Assembly: GCF_900117395.1 (NCBI RefSeq) | Contig: NZ_FPEG01000001.1 | Span: 394,192 to 458,191, forward strand | Source of the DNA: Agrococcus sp. Marseille-P2731 | GTDB taxonomy: Bacteria; Actinomycetota; Actinomycetes; Actinomycetales; Microbacteriaceae | Length of the DNA stretch: 64,000 nt | Direction: 5' to 3' | Shown here: in pieces, positions 46,763-54,831 of the stretch | How positions within the stretch are numbered: the stretch's first letter is position 1 | How the letters are laid out: the number at the start of each line of letters is the position of its first letter | Made by a program: the position numbers and the translations under genes | Notes under the pieces: generated by a model | What the model saw: only the letters and a program-made list of their open reading frames with translations | What the model was told of the DNA's origin: nothing | Database searches by the model: none

Positions 46763-47569
46763 ATGCCGCTCGACGGCGCGCTCGTGATCCCGCACGTGGC
46801 ACTCGTGTGGGCGGCGGCGCTGCTGTGGCTCGCGTCGCTGCTGCTCGCCTGGCCGGTGCCCGTGTGGCTGTCGCGCGCCGAGTGGCCGATGCGCTCGCCC
46901 GTGCTCGCGCTGCTCGTGTGGCAGGGCGTGGGCCTCGCCGGAGGCTTCGCGATGATCGGCGCGCTCGCGCTCACCGGCCTCGCGGCCGCGCCGGCGCTGC
47001 CGGAGCGCCTCGCGCATCCGTGGGTCGTGCTGCTGCCTGCGCTGCTCTTCGCCGTCTACCTGCTCACGCACCTGGGCGTCACGATCGTGCAGGTCACGCG
47101 CCAGCGGCATCGCCACCTGAGCCTGCTCGACCTGCTGAGCGCACCGCATCCGACCCGCGCCCGCACACGGGTGCTCGACGACGCGGTGCCCGTGGCCTAC
47201 TGCCTGCCGCGCGGGGCCGGCTCGGTGACGGTGCTGTCGCAGGGGCTGCTCGACCGGCTCGACGCCGACGAGCTGGTCGCGGTGATCGCGCACGAGCGGG
47301 CGCACGTCGAGCAGCGGCACGACATCCTGCTGCTGGCGTTCCGGGCCTGGCGGTCGGCGCTGCCGTGGTTCCCGGTCGCGGCGCTCGCGGATGCCGAGGT
47401 CGCTGCGCTCGTCGAGATGCTGGCCGACGATCACGCGCGGCGCGAGGTGCGCGACGAGGTGCTCGCGCGAGCGATCCTGCAGGTCGGTGCGAGCGGTGTG
47501 CCCGGGGCGGAGCGCGACGCGGCGGGCTCGAGCCGGGGCAGCGACCGCTTCCGGCGCCTCGTGGCGTAG
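46763..47569 (+). CDS. M56-family membrane metallopeptidase (BlaR1-like, no sensor domain)
   Basis: A 268-aa membrane protease. Three to four hydrophobic helices in the first 110 residues, then the zinc motif HERAH in VIAHERAHVEQRHD with the downstream Glu in EMLADDHARREV. There is no C-terminal penicillin-binding sensor domain as in BlaR1, so the signal must be perceived by the membrane or peptidase part. Coupled to the BlaI-like gene, 8 nt apart. Confidence 0.9.
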   Translation: MPLDGALVIPHVALVWAAALLWLASLLLAWPVPVWLSRAEWPMRSPVLALLVWQGVGLAGGFAMIGALALTGLAAAPALPERLAHPWVVLLPALLFAVYLLTHLGVTIVQVTRQRHRHLSLLDLLSAPHPTRARTRVLDDAVPVAYCLPRGAGSVTVLSQGLLDRLDADELVAVIAHERAHVEQRHDILLLAFRAWRSALPWFPVAALADAEVAALVEMLADDHARREVRDEVLARAILQVGASGVPGAERDAAGSSRGSDRFRRLVA

Positions 47570-47577
47570 GCGCGCGG

Positions 47578-47795
47578 GACGCTCGACCGGCTGGGTGGTG
47601 CGCGGAGGGCTGTGGGGGCTCGGCGTGCCGCATGGCCGGTTCAGCGTCGGGAGCCGGGCGGGTCAGCGAGCCTGCGCCGCCGCGGCCTTGTGGGCGGGTG
47701 GGGCGACGCTCAACCGGCTGGGCGGTGCGCGGAGCGCTGTGGGGGCTCGGCGTGCCGCATGGCCGGTTGAGCGTCAAGAGCCGGGCGGGTCAGCG
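47578..47795. repeat. duplicated 91-bp element with inverted ends
   Basis: Copy A 47578-47668 and copy B 47705-47795 differ at only a handful of positions. Copy B has a perfect 13-bp inverted repeat (GACGCTCAACCGG 47705-47717, CCGGTTGAGCGTC 47763-47775). Each copy ends with a tail that in copy B contains the cydDC stop codon (47790-47792). The 47570-47789 gap holds nothing else. Confidence 0.85.
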
Positions 47796-50700
47796 CAGCC
47801 GCACCACCGCATCCGTCGCGTGCCGGTCGTCGGCGCGGTGCGAGACGAGCAGCACCACGCGGTCGGCGGTGGCGGCCCGCACGTCGGCCATCATGGCGGA
47901 TGCGGTGGGCGCGTCGAGGTGCGCCGTCGGCTCGTCGAGCAGGATGAGATCGGCGCGCGTGAGCAGCGCGCGGGCGACGGCCAGTCGCTGGCGCTCGCCG
48001 CCCGAGAGCGCGGAGCCTCCGGCGCCGACGCGGGTGTCGAGACCGTCGGCGAGGGTGTCGAGCAGCGTGGCCAGCCCGGCGCGCTCGAGCGCGGCGCGCA
48101 GCTCGGCGTCGTCTGCGGCGTCGTCGCGCGCGCGGGCGAGCTGCAGGTTGCCACGCAGGGTCGAGTCGAAGACGTAGGCATCCTGCGGGCACCACGCGAC
48201 GCGCGAGCGCCAGGCCCGCTCGTCGAGGTGGGTGATCGGTGTCGCGCCGCCGTCGCCACTGATCCTGATCTCGCCCCGCTCGACCGGCAGCGCCCCCATC
48301 ACGGTCGAGAGCAGCGTCGACTTGCCAGAGCCCGACGGGCCCTCGAGCACGAGCCAGCGCTGCGTCGACGCCGCGCCTGAGACGCCCTCGACGGCTGGCG
48401 CCGACATGCCGGGGTAGCGCACGGCGACGTCGTCGAGCTCGGCCCGCGTGACGGGGGATGCGGGGGTCGCCTCGCCCCACGCCGGCTGCGGCGCGGGGCG
48501 GAGGACCGGACCGAGGCGTGCGAGGACGGCGCGCATGGCGGGGATGCGGTGCACGGCGGTGACGAGGTCGGTGAGCGGCTCGAGCAGGGCGAGGCAGAGG
48601 AGCGCGATGACGGCGGCACCCTCGCCGGAGAGTCCGGGCGGCAGCACCGAGGAGAGCACCGGCACGAGCACGGCGAGCGTCGTGACGGCAGCGGTGACGA
48701 CAGCGGTGCCGAGGCCCGCCGCCCAGGCGGCGCGGCGCTCGGCGCTCGCGAGCCGTCCTGCAGCTGCGTCGAGCCGAGCGAGGGCGCTCTCGGCGACGCC
48801 GTTGCCGCGCAGGTCGGCGGCCGAGGCGGCCAGGGCGGCAGTGCCGCGCACGAGCTCGGAGCGCGCACCGATGCGCTCGGCGGCAGCGCCGCGCTCGGAG
48901 GCGATCGCGACGGCCGCCGCGACGGCGGTGGCGAGCACGAGCACGATCGCGACGAACGCCGTGAGCTGCGGCGCGACGAAGCCGGTGGTGGTGACGGTGC
49001 CGGCGATCACGACGACGCCGACCGCGATGGGCGGCAGCGTGCGCGGCAGCTGGTCGCGCAGCTCGTCGGCGAGCGTCACGAGGTAGTCGAGGGGCGCGCC
49101 GCCCTCGAGCAGGCGGCGCGAGCCGGCGCCGCGCGCCGCGATCGAGCGCCACAGCCGCAGCCGCAGCGCGTCGACCACCGTGAACGCCGCGTCGTGCGTG
49201 ATGAGCCGATCGGCATAGCGGCCCACCGAGCGGAAGATCCCGAACGCCCGCACCCCGACGATCGCCACCATCAGCACCATGATGTGCTCCTCGATGGTCG
49301 CGCGCACGATCAGCCAGCCCGAGACCGCCGTGAGCGCGAGGCCCATCGAGACGGCGATGGCGGCGAGCGAGATCGAGGCGAGCCAGCGGGGGAGGTGCGG
49401 GCGTTCGGGATCTTCCGCTCGGTGGGCCGCTATGCCGATCGGCTCATCACCGACTGCGTCGGCGCGCTCCTCGACCGGCGGGATGACTGCGTCGGCGCGC
49501 TCCTCGACCGGCGGGATGACTGCGTCGGCGCGCTCCTCGACCGGCGGGGCGGGGGCGACGGGGATGGTCAGCGTCGCGAGGGCCGTCGTCTCTGGCTCGT
49601 GGCTGGCCAGCACCACGACGGCGCGCTCGGAGCGGCGCACGATCGCGGCGCGCACGAGGTCGGCGGATGCGCGGTCGAGATGCGCGGTCGGCTCGTCGAG
49701 CACGAGCAGGGTCGCGCCGGCGTCCGAGCGGGCGAGCGCTCTCGCGACGGCGAGCCGCCGCAGCTCGCCGGGGCTCAGCTCGGCGACGGCGCTGTCGGCG
49801 ACGCGACGCAGCCCCAGCTCGTCGAGCGCGGAGAGCGGGTCGGCACCGTAGAGCGCCAGCTCGGCGCGGGGCGTGGTCTCGAACGCGCGCGGTGCTTGCG
49901 GGGCCCAGGCCACCGCATCCGCCTGCACGCCCGTGATGCGGCCGCCGATCTCAGCGTCGTCGGGCAGGGCTCCCGTGAGGGCGGCGAGCAGGGTCGACTT
50001 GCCGGCGCCGGACGGGCCGGCGATGGAGACGATGCCGGTGAGGTCGGCGGTGACGGGCGCGAGCGCGGGGGTGTCGCGCCCGGGGTAGCGGACGGTGAGG
50101 GCGTGCAGGCGGATGGGGGTGGTCTCGAGACGCGTGCCTGCGGCGCGCTCCTCGACCAGCGGGTGGGCGCGCTCCTCGACCGGCGGGTGGGCGCGCTCCT
50201 CGACCGGCGGGTGGGCGCGCACGTCGGCGCGCGCCGGGCGGTCGATGATCGCCTGCGAGCGGTCGAGGGCGGCGAGGCCATCTTGCGAGGCGTGGAAGGC
50301 CGTGCCGACCTGGCGCAGCGCGTTGAACGCCTCGGGCGCGAGGATCAGCGCGAGCAGGGCAGGCTCGAGCGTCATGGTGCCGTTCAGCAGTCGCAGTCCG
50401 AGGAAGACCGCGACGATCGCGACCGAGATCGTGGCGATCAGCTCGAGCGCCAGCGCCGAGAGGAACGCCCACCGCAGCGTCTGCTGGGTGCGCTCGCGGT
50501 AGCCGCGCTGCAGCTGCTCCAGCGCCTTCGCCTGCTCGTCGACGCGCGCGAGCCCGACGAGCACGGGAAGTCCCCGGGCGAGCTCGGCCAGGTGGTCGGC
50601 GAGCCGGGTGAGGGCCCCGAGCGCCTCGTCGGTGCGCTGCTGCGTGTGCTTGCCGATCAGCACCATGAAGAAGGGGATGAGCGGAACGGTGAGCACGATG

Positions 50701-51320
50701 ATGAGCGCGCTCACCCAGTCGGCGCCGAGGATGCGGATGCCGACGAGGATCGGCACGACCGCCGCAGCGATGACCGCCGGGATGGTCTGCACGTAGTAGT
50801 CGTCGAGGTCGTCGAGGCCGTCAGCGGCGAGGACGGCGGTGCCGCCGCCGGTGATGGTGCCGCTGGCCCTCCCGGTCGCGGCGTCAGCTCGGTCGCCGGT
50901 CACGATCTGCCGCCACAGCCGCCCGCGGATGCCGCGCTTGACATCGGTGGCGATGCGTCGCGCGAGCACGGAGGTGCCCCACTCGGCACCGGCCCGCAGC
51001 AGTGCGCCGGCGATGCCGAGGGCCACCACGAGGCGGATCACCTCCGCGCTGAGCCCGAAGCCGGTCTGGGCGCTCGCGTCGGCCGCGGCGAGCCCCGCGA
51101 TGCCCCGCGCGATCGCCTCGGCGATCAGCACGAGACCGGCAGCGCGCAGGGCCGAGAGCACTCCGAGCACATAGATGCGGATGCGCGGCACGGGCCCGAG
51201 CGCGGGCCTGCGGAAGCCGGGTGCAGCCGCGGTGCGCTCCGCTTCGATCACCCACGGGTCGCGGCTCGGCTGCTGCGCTGCGATCTGGTCGACGGGAGTC
51301 TCGGACCGAGGGCGACGCAC
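47790..51320 (-). CDS. cydDC: fused CydD-CydC heterodimeric ABC exporter (thiol export for bd oxidase assembly)
   Basis: One 1176-aa chain holds both halves of the glutathione/cysteine exporter needed for cytochrome bd maturation. CydD half: transmembrane domain about 45-335, ATPase with GPSGAGKS, LSPGELRR and LVLDEPTAHLD. CydC half: transmembrane domain about 640-900, ATPase with GPSGSGKS, LSGGERQR and LILLDEPTAHLD. The GTG start has TAGTCT (RC of 51340-51345) 19 nt upstream. Unusually, the linker before the first ATPase contains three AHPPVEER repeats. The linker between the halves contains three ADAVIPPVEER repeats plus a peptide translated from an inverted copy of CydC coding DNA. Frame and motifs are intact, so it is probably functional. 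Confidence 0.95.
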   Translation of the reverse strand: MRRPRSETPVDQIAAQQPSRDPWVIEAERTAAAPGFRRPALGPVPRIRIYVLGVLSALRAAGLVLIAEAIARGIAGLAAADASAQTGFGLSAEVIRLVVALGIAGALLRAGAEWGTSVLARRIATDVKRGIRGRLWRQIVTGDRADAATGRASGTITGGGTAVLAADGLDDLDDYYVQTIPAVIAAAVVPILVGIRILGADWVSALIIVLTVPLIPFFMVLIGKHTQQRTDEALGALTRLADHLAELARGLPVLVGLARVDEQAKALEQLQRGYRERTQQTLRWAFLSALALELIATISVAIVAVFLGLRLLNGTMTLEPALLALILAPEAFNALRQVGTAFHASQDGLAALDRSQAIIDRPARADVRAHPPVEERAHPPVEERAHPLVEERAAGTRLETTPIRLHALTVRYPGRDTPALAPVTADLTGIVSIAGPSGAGKSTLLAALTGALPDDAEIGGRITGVQADAVAWAPQAPRAFETTPRAELALYGADPLSALDELGLRRVADSAVAELSPGELRRLAVARALARSDAGATLLVLDEPTAHLDRASADLVRAAIVRRSERAVVVLASHEPETTALATLTIPVAPAPPVEERADAVIPPVEERADAVIPPVEERADAVGDEPIGIAAHRAEDPERPHLPRWLASISLAAIAVSMGLALTAVSGWLIVRATIEEHIMVLMVAIVGVRAFGIFRSVGRYADRLITHDAAFTVVDALRLRLWRSIAARGAGSRRLLEGGAPLDYLVTLADELRDQLPRTLPPIAVGVVVIAGTVTTTGFVAPQLTAFVAIVLVLATAVAAAVAIASERGAAAERIGARSELVRGTAALAASAADLRGNGVAESALARLDAAAGRLASAERRAAWAAGLGTAVVTAAVTTLAVLVPVLSSVLPPGLSGEGAAVIALLCLALLEPLTDLVTAVHRIPAMRAVLARLGPVLRPAPQPAWGEATPASPVTRAELDDVAVRYPGMSAPAVEGVSGAASTQRWLVLEGPSGSGKSTLLSTVMGALPVERGEIRISGDGGATPITHLDERAWRSRVAWCPQDAYVFDSTLRGNLQLARARDDAADDAELRAALERAGLATLLDTLADGLDTRVGAGGSALSGGERQRLAVARALLTRADLILLDEPTAHLDAPTASAMMADVRAATADRVVLLVSHRADDRHATDAVVRLR
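49198..49450. repeat. 57-bp perfect inverted repeat inside cydDC
   Basis: 49198-49254 encodes part of a CydC transmembrane segment (VRAFGIFRSVGRYADRL). 49394-49450 is its exact reverse complement and encodes linker residues (IGIAAHRAEDPERPH). The arms are separated by 139 bp. The second arm ends one base before the 33-bp tandem array. Confidence 0.95.
49452..49550. repeat. three 33-bp tandem repeats in the CydD-CydC linker
   Basis: Units at 49452, 49485 and 49518 are identical apart from the last bases of the third. They contain GCGCTCCTCGACCGGCGGG and encode ADAVIPPVEER on the minus strand. The core matches intergenic repeats at 15306 and 15345. Confidence 0.95.
50121..50214. repeat. dispersed repeat with three 24-bp tandem units inside cydD
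   Basis: 50121-50142 carries GGTCTCGAGACGCGTGCC, the left part of the dispersed element. Three 24-bp units follow at 50143, 50167 and 50191 (GCGCTCCTCGACC(A/G)GCGGGTGG), encoding AHPPVEER/AHPLVEER between the CydD transmembrane domain and its ATPase. All insertions keep frame. Confidence 0.93.
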
Positions 51321-51410
51321 GCATCCATCGTCTCACCCGAGACTATGCGCCTCCCCCCCCTCGCCAAGAGTGATGTATCGATGTTTGCGTGCTGATGCTA
51401 TGGTGCCGCC

Positions 51411-51653
51411 ATGCGCACGACCGTGAACATCGATGCCGAGCTGCTGGCCGCGGCGAAGCTGCGCGCCGCGAGCACGCATCAGACGATCGGAGCGGTGATC
51501 GAGGACGCCCTGCGCCGCGCGCTGCGGGAGCAGGGCGCGTCGAGCGAACCTGCCGAGCTTCCGGACTTCGGGTACAGCGGGGGGCTGATGCCGGGCGTCG
51601 ACCTCCACGACCGGGATGCGATGGCTGCGATCCTCGGCGAGCAGAGCCGCTGA
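51411..51653 (+). CDS. ribbon-helix-helix antitoxin, VapB-like
   Basis: An 80-aa protein: MRTTVNIDAELLAAAKLRAA is a ribbon-helix-helix DNA-binding start, with IGAVIEDALRRALRE as the second helix pair. The C-terminus (FGYSGGLMPGVDLHD) probably wraps the toxin. TATGGT (51399-51404) ends 6 nt before the ATG. It precedes the PIN toxin gene by one base. Confidence 0.88.
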   Translation: MRTTVNIDAELLAAAKLRAASTHQTIGAVIEDALRRALREQGASSEPAELPDFGYSGGLMPGVDLHDRDAMAAILGEQSR

Positions 51654-51654
51654 C

Positions 51655-52086
51655 GTGCTGTTCCTCGACGTCAACGTGCTGGTGGGCGCGCAGCGCGCTG
51701 ATGATGCGCCGCACAGCAAGCCCATGCGCGCGTGGCTCGAGGGAGCGCTGGCCGGTCACGAGGCGATCGGCGTGAGCGAGCTCGCGCTGAGCGCGATGGT
51801 TCGCATCGTCACTCATCCGCGTGTCTTCGAGCAGCCGTCGACGCCGGCGCAGGCGCTCGCGTTCGCCGAAGCCCTGCTTGCATCGCCCCAGGTCGTGGTC
51901 GTCCGCCCCGGCGCTCGGCACTGGCAGATATTCAGCGAGCTGGTGGCCGAGCGCCGCCTGCGGGGCAACGACGTGCCAGATGCCTACTACGCCGCCGTCG
52001 CGCTCGAGCAGGGCGCCACCGTCGTGACGGCTGATCGCGGCTTCGCCAGATACGACGTCCGCACCCTCGACCCCACGGCGGGCTGA
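51655..52086 (+). CDS. PIN-domain toxin, VapC-like
   Basis: A 143-aa putative ribonuclease. PIN acidic residues are present: Asp5 in LFLDVNVLV, Glu in VSELALS, Asp in NDVPDAYYAAVA, and Asp in TADRGF. It starts at GTG one base after the antitoxin stop. Together they form a type II toxin-antitoxin module; the RNA target is unknown. Confidence 0.9.
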   Translation: MLFLDVNVLVGAQRADDAPHSKPMRAWLEGALAGHEAIGVSELALSAMVRIVTHPRVFEQPSTPAQALAFAEALLASPQVVVVRPGARHWQIFSELVAERRLRGNDVPDAYYAAVALEQGATVVTADRGFARYDVRTLDPTAG

Positions 52087-52142
52087 ACCGACGCTCGTGC
52101 GAAGCCGCCAGGCGGACGCTTCCGCGCGAGCGCTCCCAGCCC

Positions 52143-52550
52143 TCAGGCGCGCTGGTTGATGCGGATCAGGTTGCCGGCCGGGTCGCGGAACGCGCAGTCG
52201 CGCACGCCGTAGTCCTGGTCGGTCGGCTCCTGCACGACATCCGCCCCCGCCGCCTGCACGCGGTCGAACAGCCCGTCGAGGTCGTCGGTGGCGAGCGTCA
52301 CCGCGGTGTAGACGCCCTTGGCCATCAGGCCCAGCACGACGGCGCGCTCCTCGTCGGTGACGCCGGGGTCGACCACCGGCGGGTGCAGCACGATCGCGGT
52401 GGGCGAGCCGGCCGGTGCCACGGTGATCCAGCGCATGTCCTGGTAGCCGACATCCTGCTGCACGTCGAAGCCGAGCGTGTCGCGGTAGAAGCCGAGCGCG
52501 GCCTCGCCGTCGGTGTGGGGCAGGAAGGCGTAGTGGATGCTGATGTCCAT
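52143..52550 (-). CDS. VOC-family (glyoxalase-like) protein
   Basis: A 135-aa single-chain VOC protein with two beta-alpha-beta-beta-beta modules: YAFLPHTDGEAALGFYRDTLGFDVQ, then VYTAVTLATDDLDGLFDRVQAAGADVVQEP, and GVRDCAFRDPAGNLIRINQ with the metal-site Glu position replaced by Arg/Ile near the end. Resembles PhnB-like/bleomycin-resistance-type folds; substrate unknown. TAGCGT (RC of 52558-52563) is 7 nt before the ATG. Confidence 0.88.
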   Translation of the reverse strand: MDISIHYAFLPHTDGEAALGFYRDTLGFDVQQDVGYQDMRWITVAPAGSPTAIVLHPPVVDPGVTDEERAVVLGLMAKGVYTAVTLATDDLDGLFDRVQAAGADVVQEPTDQDYGVRDCAFRDPAGNLIRINQRA

Positions 52551-52645
52551 GGCCGCAACGCTAGACCCGGCCGCGGCTCGCACTCCTCGATCCCTGACGG
52601 GCTCCGGCGTTGCGCTCGCGATGCGCAAGGGTGAGGCTGGGCGAC

Positions 52646-53173
52646 ATGGAGCAGATCAGCCTGACCCTCGACGATGCCGAGCACCGCGCGCTGGACGACG
52701 CGCGACGCGACCTCGAGGGCCGAGGAGCGCTCGCCCCCGACGAGGTGCAGGTCACGACGATGCCCGGGGGCGGGCGCCCGAACCAGGCGTTCATCGCCGA
52801 GACGCTCCTCATCGTCGGCGGGGTACTCGCGCTCGCGAAGCTGCTGCACCGCTGGTGGCGCGAGGCGCAGCCGGGCCTGATCATCGACATGAGGGCGGAT
52901 GCGGTGCGGAACGTCTCGCGCGACAGCGCGCTGCCGGGCAACGTGGTCGTCACCGTCGCCGCCGACGGCTCGGCAGCGACCGTGCAGGTGCTCGACGAGG
53001 GGGTCGACGCCGTGGAGCGGATCCTCGCCAAGATCATCGACGCCGTGGCGACGCCCGCCGCGACCGTCGGCGAGCGCCTCGTCGACCTGCTGCTGGATGC
53101 GCTCGAGGGCGAGCTCGCCGACGTGGAAGCGGGGGCGCGGGGCACCAGCGAGCCAGTGCAGGGCGGCAGCTAG
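52646..53173 (+). CDS. single-helix protein of unknown function
   Basis: A 175-aa protein: an N-terminal soluble part (1-46), one hydrophobic helix (about 49-67, LLIVGGVLALAKLL), then a soluble domain with LIIDMRADAVRNVSRDSALPGNVVVTVAADGS and a long Ala/Val/Leu helix. The layout (small N-domain, helix, strand-rich C-domain) vaguely recalls small constant components of predicted conflict systems, but I cannot support that. Its TAG overlaps the convergent AraC stop by 4 nt. Confidence 0.6.
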   Translation: MEQISLTLDDAEHRALDDARRDLEGRGALAPDEVQVTTMPGGGRPNQAFIAETLLIVGGVLALAKLLHRWWREAQPGLIIDMRADAVRNVSRDSALPGNVVVTVAADGSAATVQVLDEGVDAVERILAKIIDAVATPAATVGERLVDLLLDALEGELADVEAGARGTSEPVQGGS

Positions 53174-53583
53174 GAGCGCTCGCGCACCGGCCGCGTCACT
53201 TGCCGCGCGAGGCACGCGGGGATGCCGGCGGCCGCTTGCGAGTGGTCGCGCCGGTAGGCGCTCGGCGGCACGCCGACGAGCTCGGTGAAGCGCGTGCTGA
53301 AGGTGCCCAGCGAGGCGTAGCCGACGGCGAAGCACACCTCAGTGACGCTCAGGTCGCCGCGCCGCAGCAGTGTCATCGCGCGCTCGATGCGACGGGTCAT
53401 GAGGTAGCTGTAGGGCGACTCGCCGTAGATGCGGACGAACTCGCGGCTCAGCTGCCCGGCGGACACGTGCGCGCCGCGCGCGAGCGCCTCGACGTCGAGC
53501 GGCTGAGCGAAATCGCGGTCGATCCGATCGCGCACCCGTCGCATCGCGACGATGTCGCGCAAACGGCGTTCGTCGACGCTCAC
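53170..53583 (-). CDS. AraC-type DNA-binding protein (minimal)
   Basis: A 137-aa protein consisting almost only of the AraC double helix-turn-helix: QPLDVEALARGAHVSAGQLSREFVRIYGESPYSYL and SVTEVCFAVGYASLGTFSTRFTELVGVPPSAYRR. There is no ligand domain. The GTG start overlaps the desulfurase-like stop (GTGA), so it is co-expressed with it and may regulate the operon. Confidence 0.88.
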   Translation of the reverse strand: MSVDERRLRDIVAMRRVRDRIDRDFAQPLDVEALARGAHVSAGQLSREFVRIYGESPYSYLMTRRIERAMTLLRRGDLSVTEVCFAVGYASLGTFSTRFTELVGVPPSAYRRDHSQAAAGIPACLARQVTRPVRERS

Positions 53584-54779
53584 GCGAGGAAGTCGGCCAG
53601 ACCCGTCAGCAGCCGATCGATCTCGGCGTCGTCGTTGTAGGGCACGAGGCCCACGCGCATGCCGGCGTCGACGTCGAGCCCGAGCGCAGAGAAGGGCTCG
53701 TGGGCGTAGAAGCTGCCGGCGGGCGCCACGATGTCGCGCTCGGCGAGGAAGCGGTAGCCGTCGAAGGGGTCGCGGTCGGCGAAGGTGAAGAACAGCGTGG
53801 ACGTGCGGTCGCGCGCGACCGAGTGCAGCGCGACGCGATCGCCGAAGCCGGAGAGCGCCTCCTCGATGCGCCCGCGCAGCCGCAGCTCGTGCTGCTCGAC
53901 CGCCTCGTTGGCGCTCTCGAGTCGCTCGCGGCGGGTGCCGCCCTCGCCGAGGCTCGCGATGAAGTCGACCGCCGCCGTGGCGCCGGCCATGATCTCGTAG
54001 GGCAGGGTGCCGAGCTCGAAGCGCTCGGGCACGGCGTTCGTCGAGGGCAGCAGCTTGTCTGGCTCGAGCGTCTCGAGCAGCGCCGGCGCTGCGGCGAGCG
54101 CGGCGCAATGCGGGCCATAGAGCTTGTAGGGCGAGCAGACCAGGAGGTCGGCGCCGAGCGCCGCCATGTCGACGCTCGCGTGCGCCGCGTAGTGCACGGC
54201 ATCGACGTGCACGAGCGCGCCGACCTCGTGGGCGCGAGCCGCGATGCGAGCGACCGGCGGCAGGGTGCCGATGAGGTTGGATGCGGCCGTGACGGCCACG
54301 AGGCGCGTGCGGTCGTTGACGATGTCGTCGAGCGCCGAGAGGTCGAGCTCGCCGCTCGCGGGATCGAGCGGCAGCCAGCGCACGACCGCGCCGACGCGCT
54401 CGGCGGCCTGGATCCATGGGCGGATGTTCGCGTCGTGGTCGAGCTGCGTCACGACCACCTCGTCGCCGGCGCGCCAGGTCTTCGCGAGCGCGCGCGAGAG
54501 GTCGTAGGTGAGCTGCGTGGCGCTGCGGCCGTAGACGATGCCGCCGGGGTCGGCGCCGAGCAGATCCGCGTAGGCGCTGCGGAAGCCGGCGACCGCTGCG
54601 TCGGCGTTGCGCTCGCTGGGCGCCACGGCGCCGCGGTTCGACAGCGGCGCGGTGATGGTGCGGGCGATCGCCTCGCCGACCACTGCTGGCGTCTGCGTGC
54701 CACCCGGCCCGTCGAAGTGCGCGAGCCCTGACTCGAGCGAGGGGAACTGGGCGCGCAGTGCTGCGACGTCGAGGCTCAC
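53580..54779 (-). CDS. cysteine-desulfurase-like PLP enzyme
   Basis: A 399-aa aminotransferase class V protein. His114 in TQLDHDANI, the PLP-phosphate-binding region, and Lys219 in VCSPYKLYGPH (Schiff base) are visible. It fits the cysteine-desulfurase-like subfamily rather than IscS/SufS: there is no adjacent SufU/IscU and no clear catalytic Cys loop. AAGGAG precedes the GTG. Probably acts on a non-cysteine substrate; unknown. Confidence 0.87.
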   Translation of the reverse strand: MSLDVAALRAQFPSLESGLAHFDGPGGTQTPAVVGEAIARTITAPLSNRGAVAPSERNADAAVAGFRSAYADLLGADPGGIVYGRSATQLTYDLSRALAKTWRAGDEVVVTQLDHDANIRPWIQAAERVGAVVRWLPLDPASGELDLSALDDIVNDRTRLVAVTAASNLIGTLPPVARIAARAHEVGALVHVDAVHYAAHASVDMAALGADLLVCSPYKLYGPHCAALAAAPALLETLEPDKLLPSTNAVPERFELGTLPYEIMAGATAAVDFIASLGEGGTRRERLESANEAVEQHELRLRGRIEEALSGFGDRVALHSVARDRTSTLFFTFADRDPFDGYRFLAERDIVAPAGSFYAHEPFSALGLDVDAGMRVGLVPYNDDAEIDRLLTGLADFLA

Positions 54780-54831
54780 GGTGCTCCTTCGGCAGCGGCT
54801 CGTTCGGTTCGGGCCGGGTGCTGCCACTCTC

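Noticed and set aside
46763..47569. Beta-lactam resistance regulator (BlaR1)
   Set aside because: No penicillin-binding sensor domain and no beta-lactamase nearby; context is cytochrome bd.
49198..49450. Insertion sequence ends
   Set aside because: The inverted arms enclose only 139 bp of cydDC coding sequence, with no transposase or target duplication.
51353..51360. Run of eight C as a phase-variation tract for cydDC or vapB
   Set aside because: It lies upstream of both starts outside coding sequence and at no critical promoter spacing; too short to claim.
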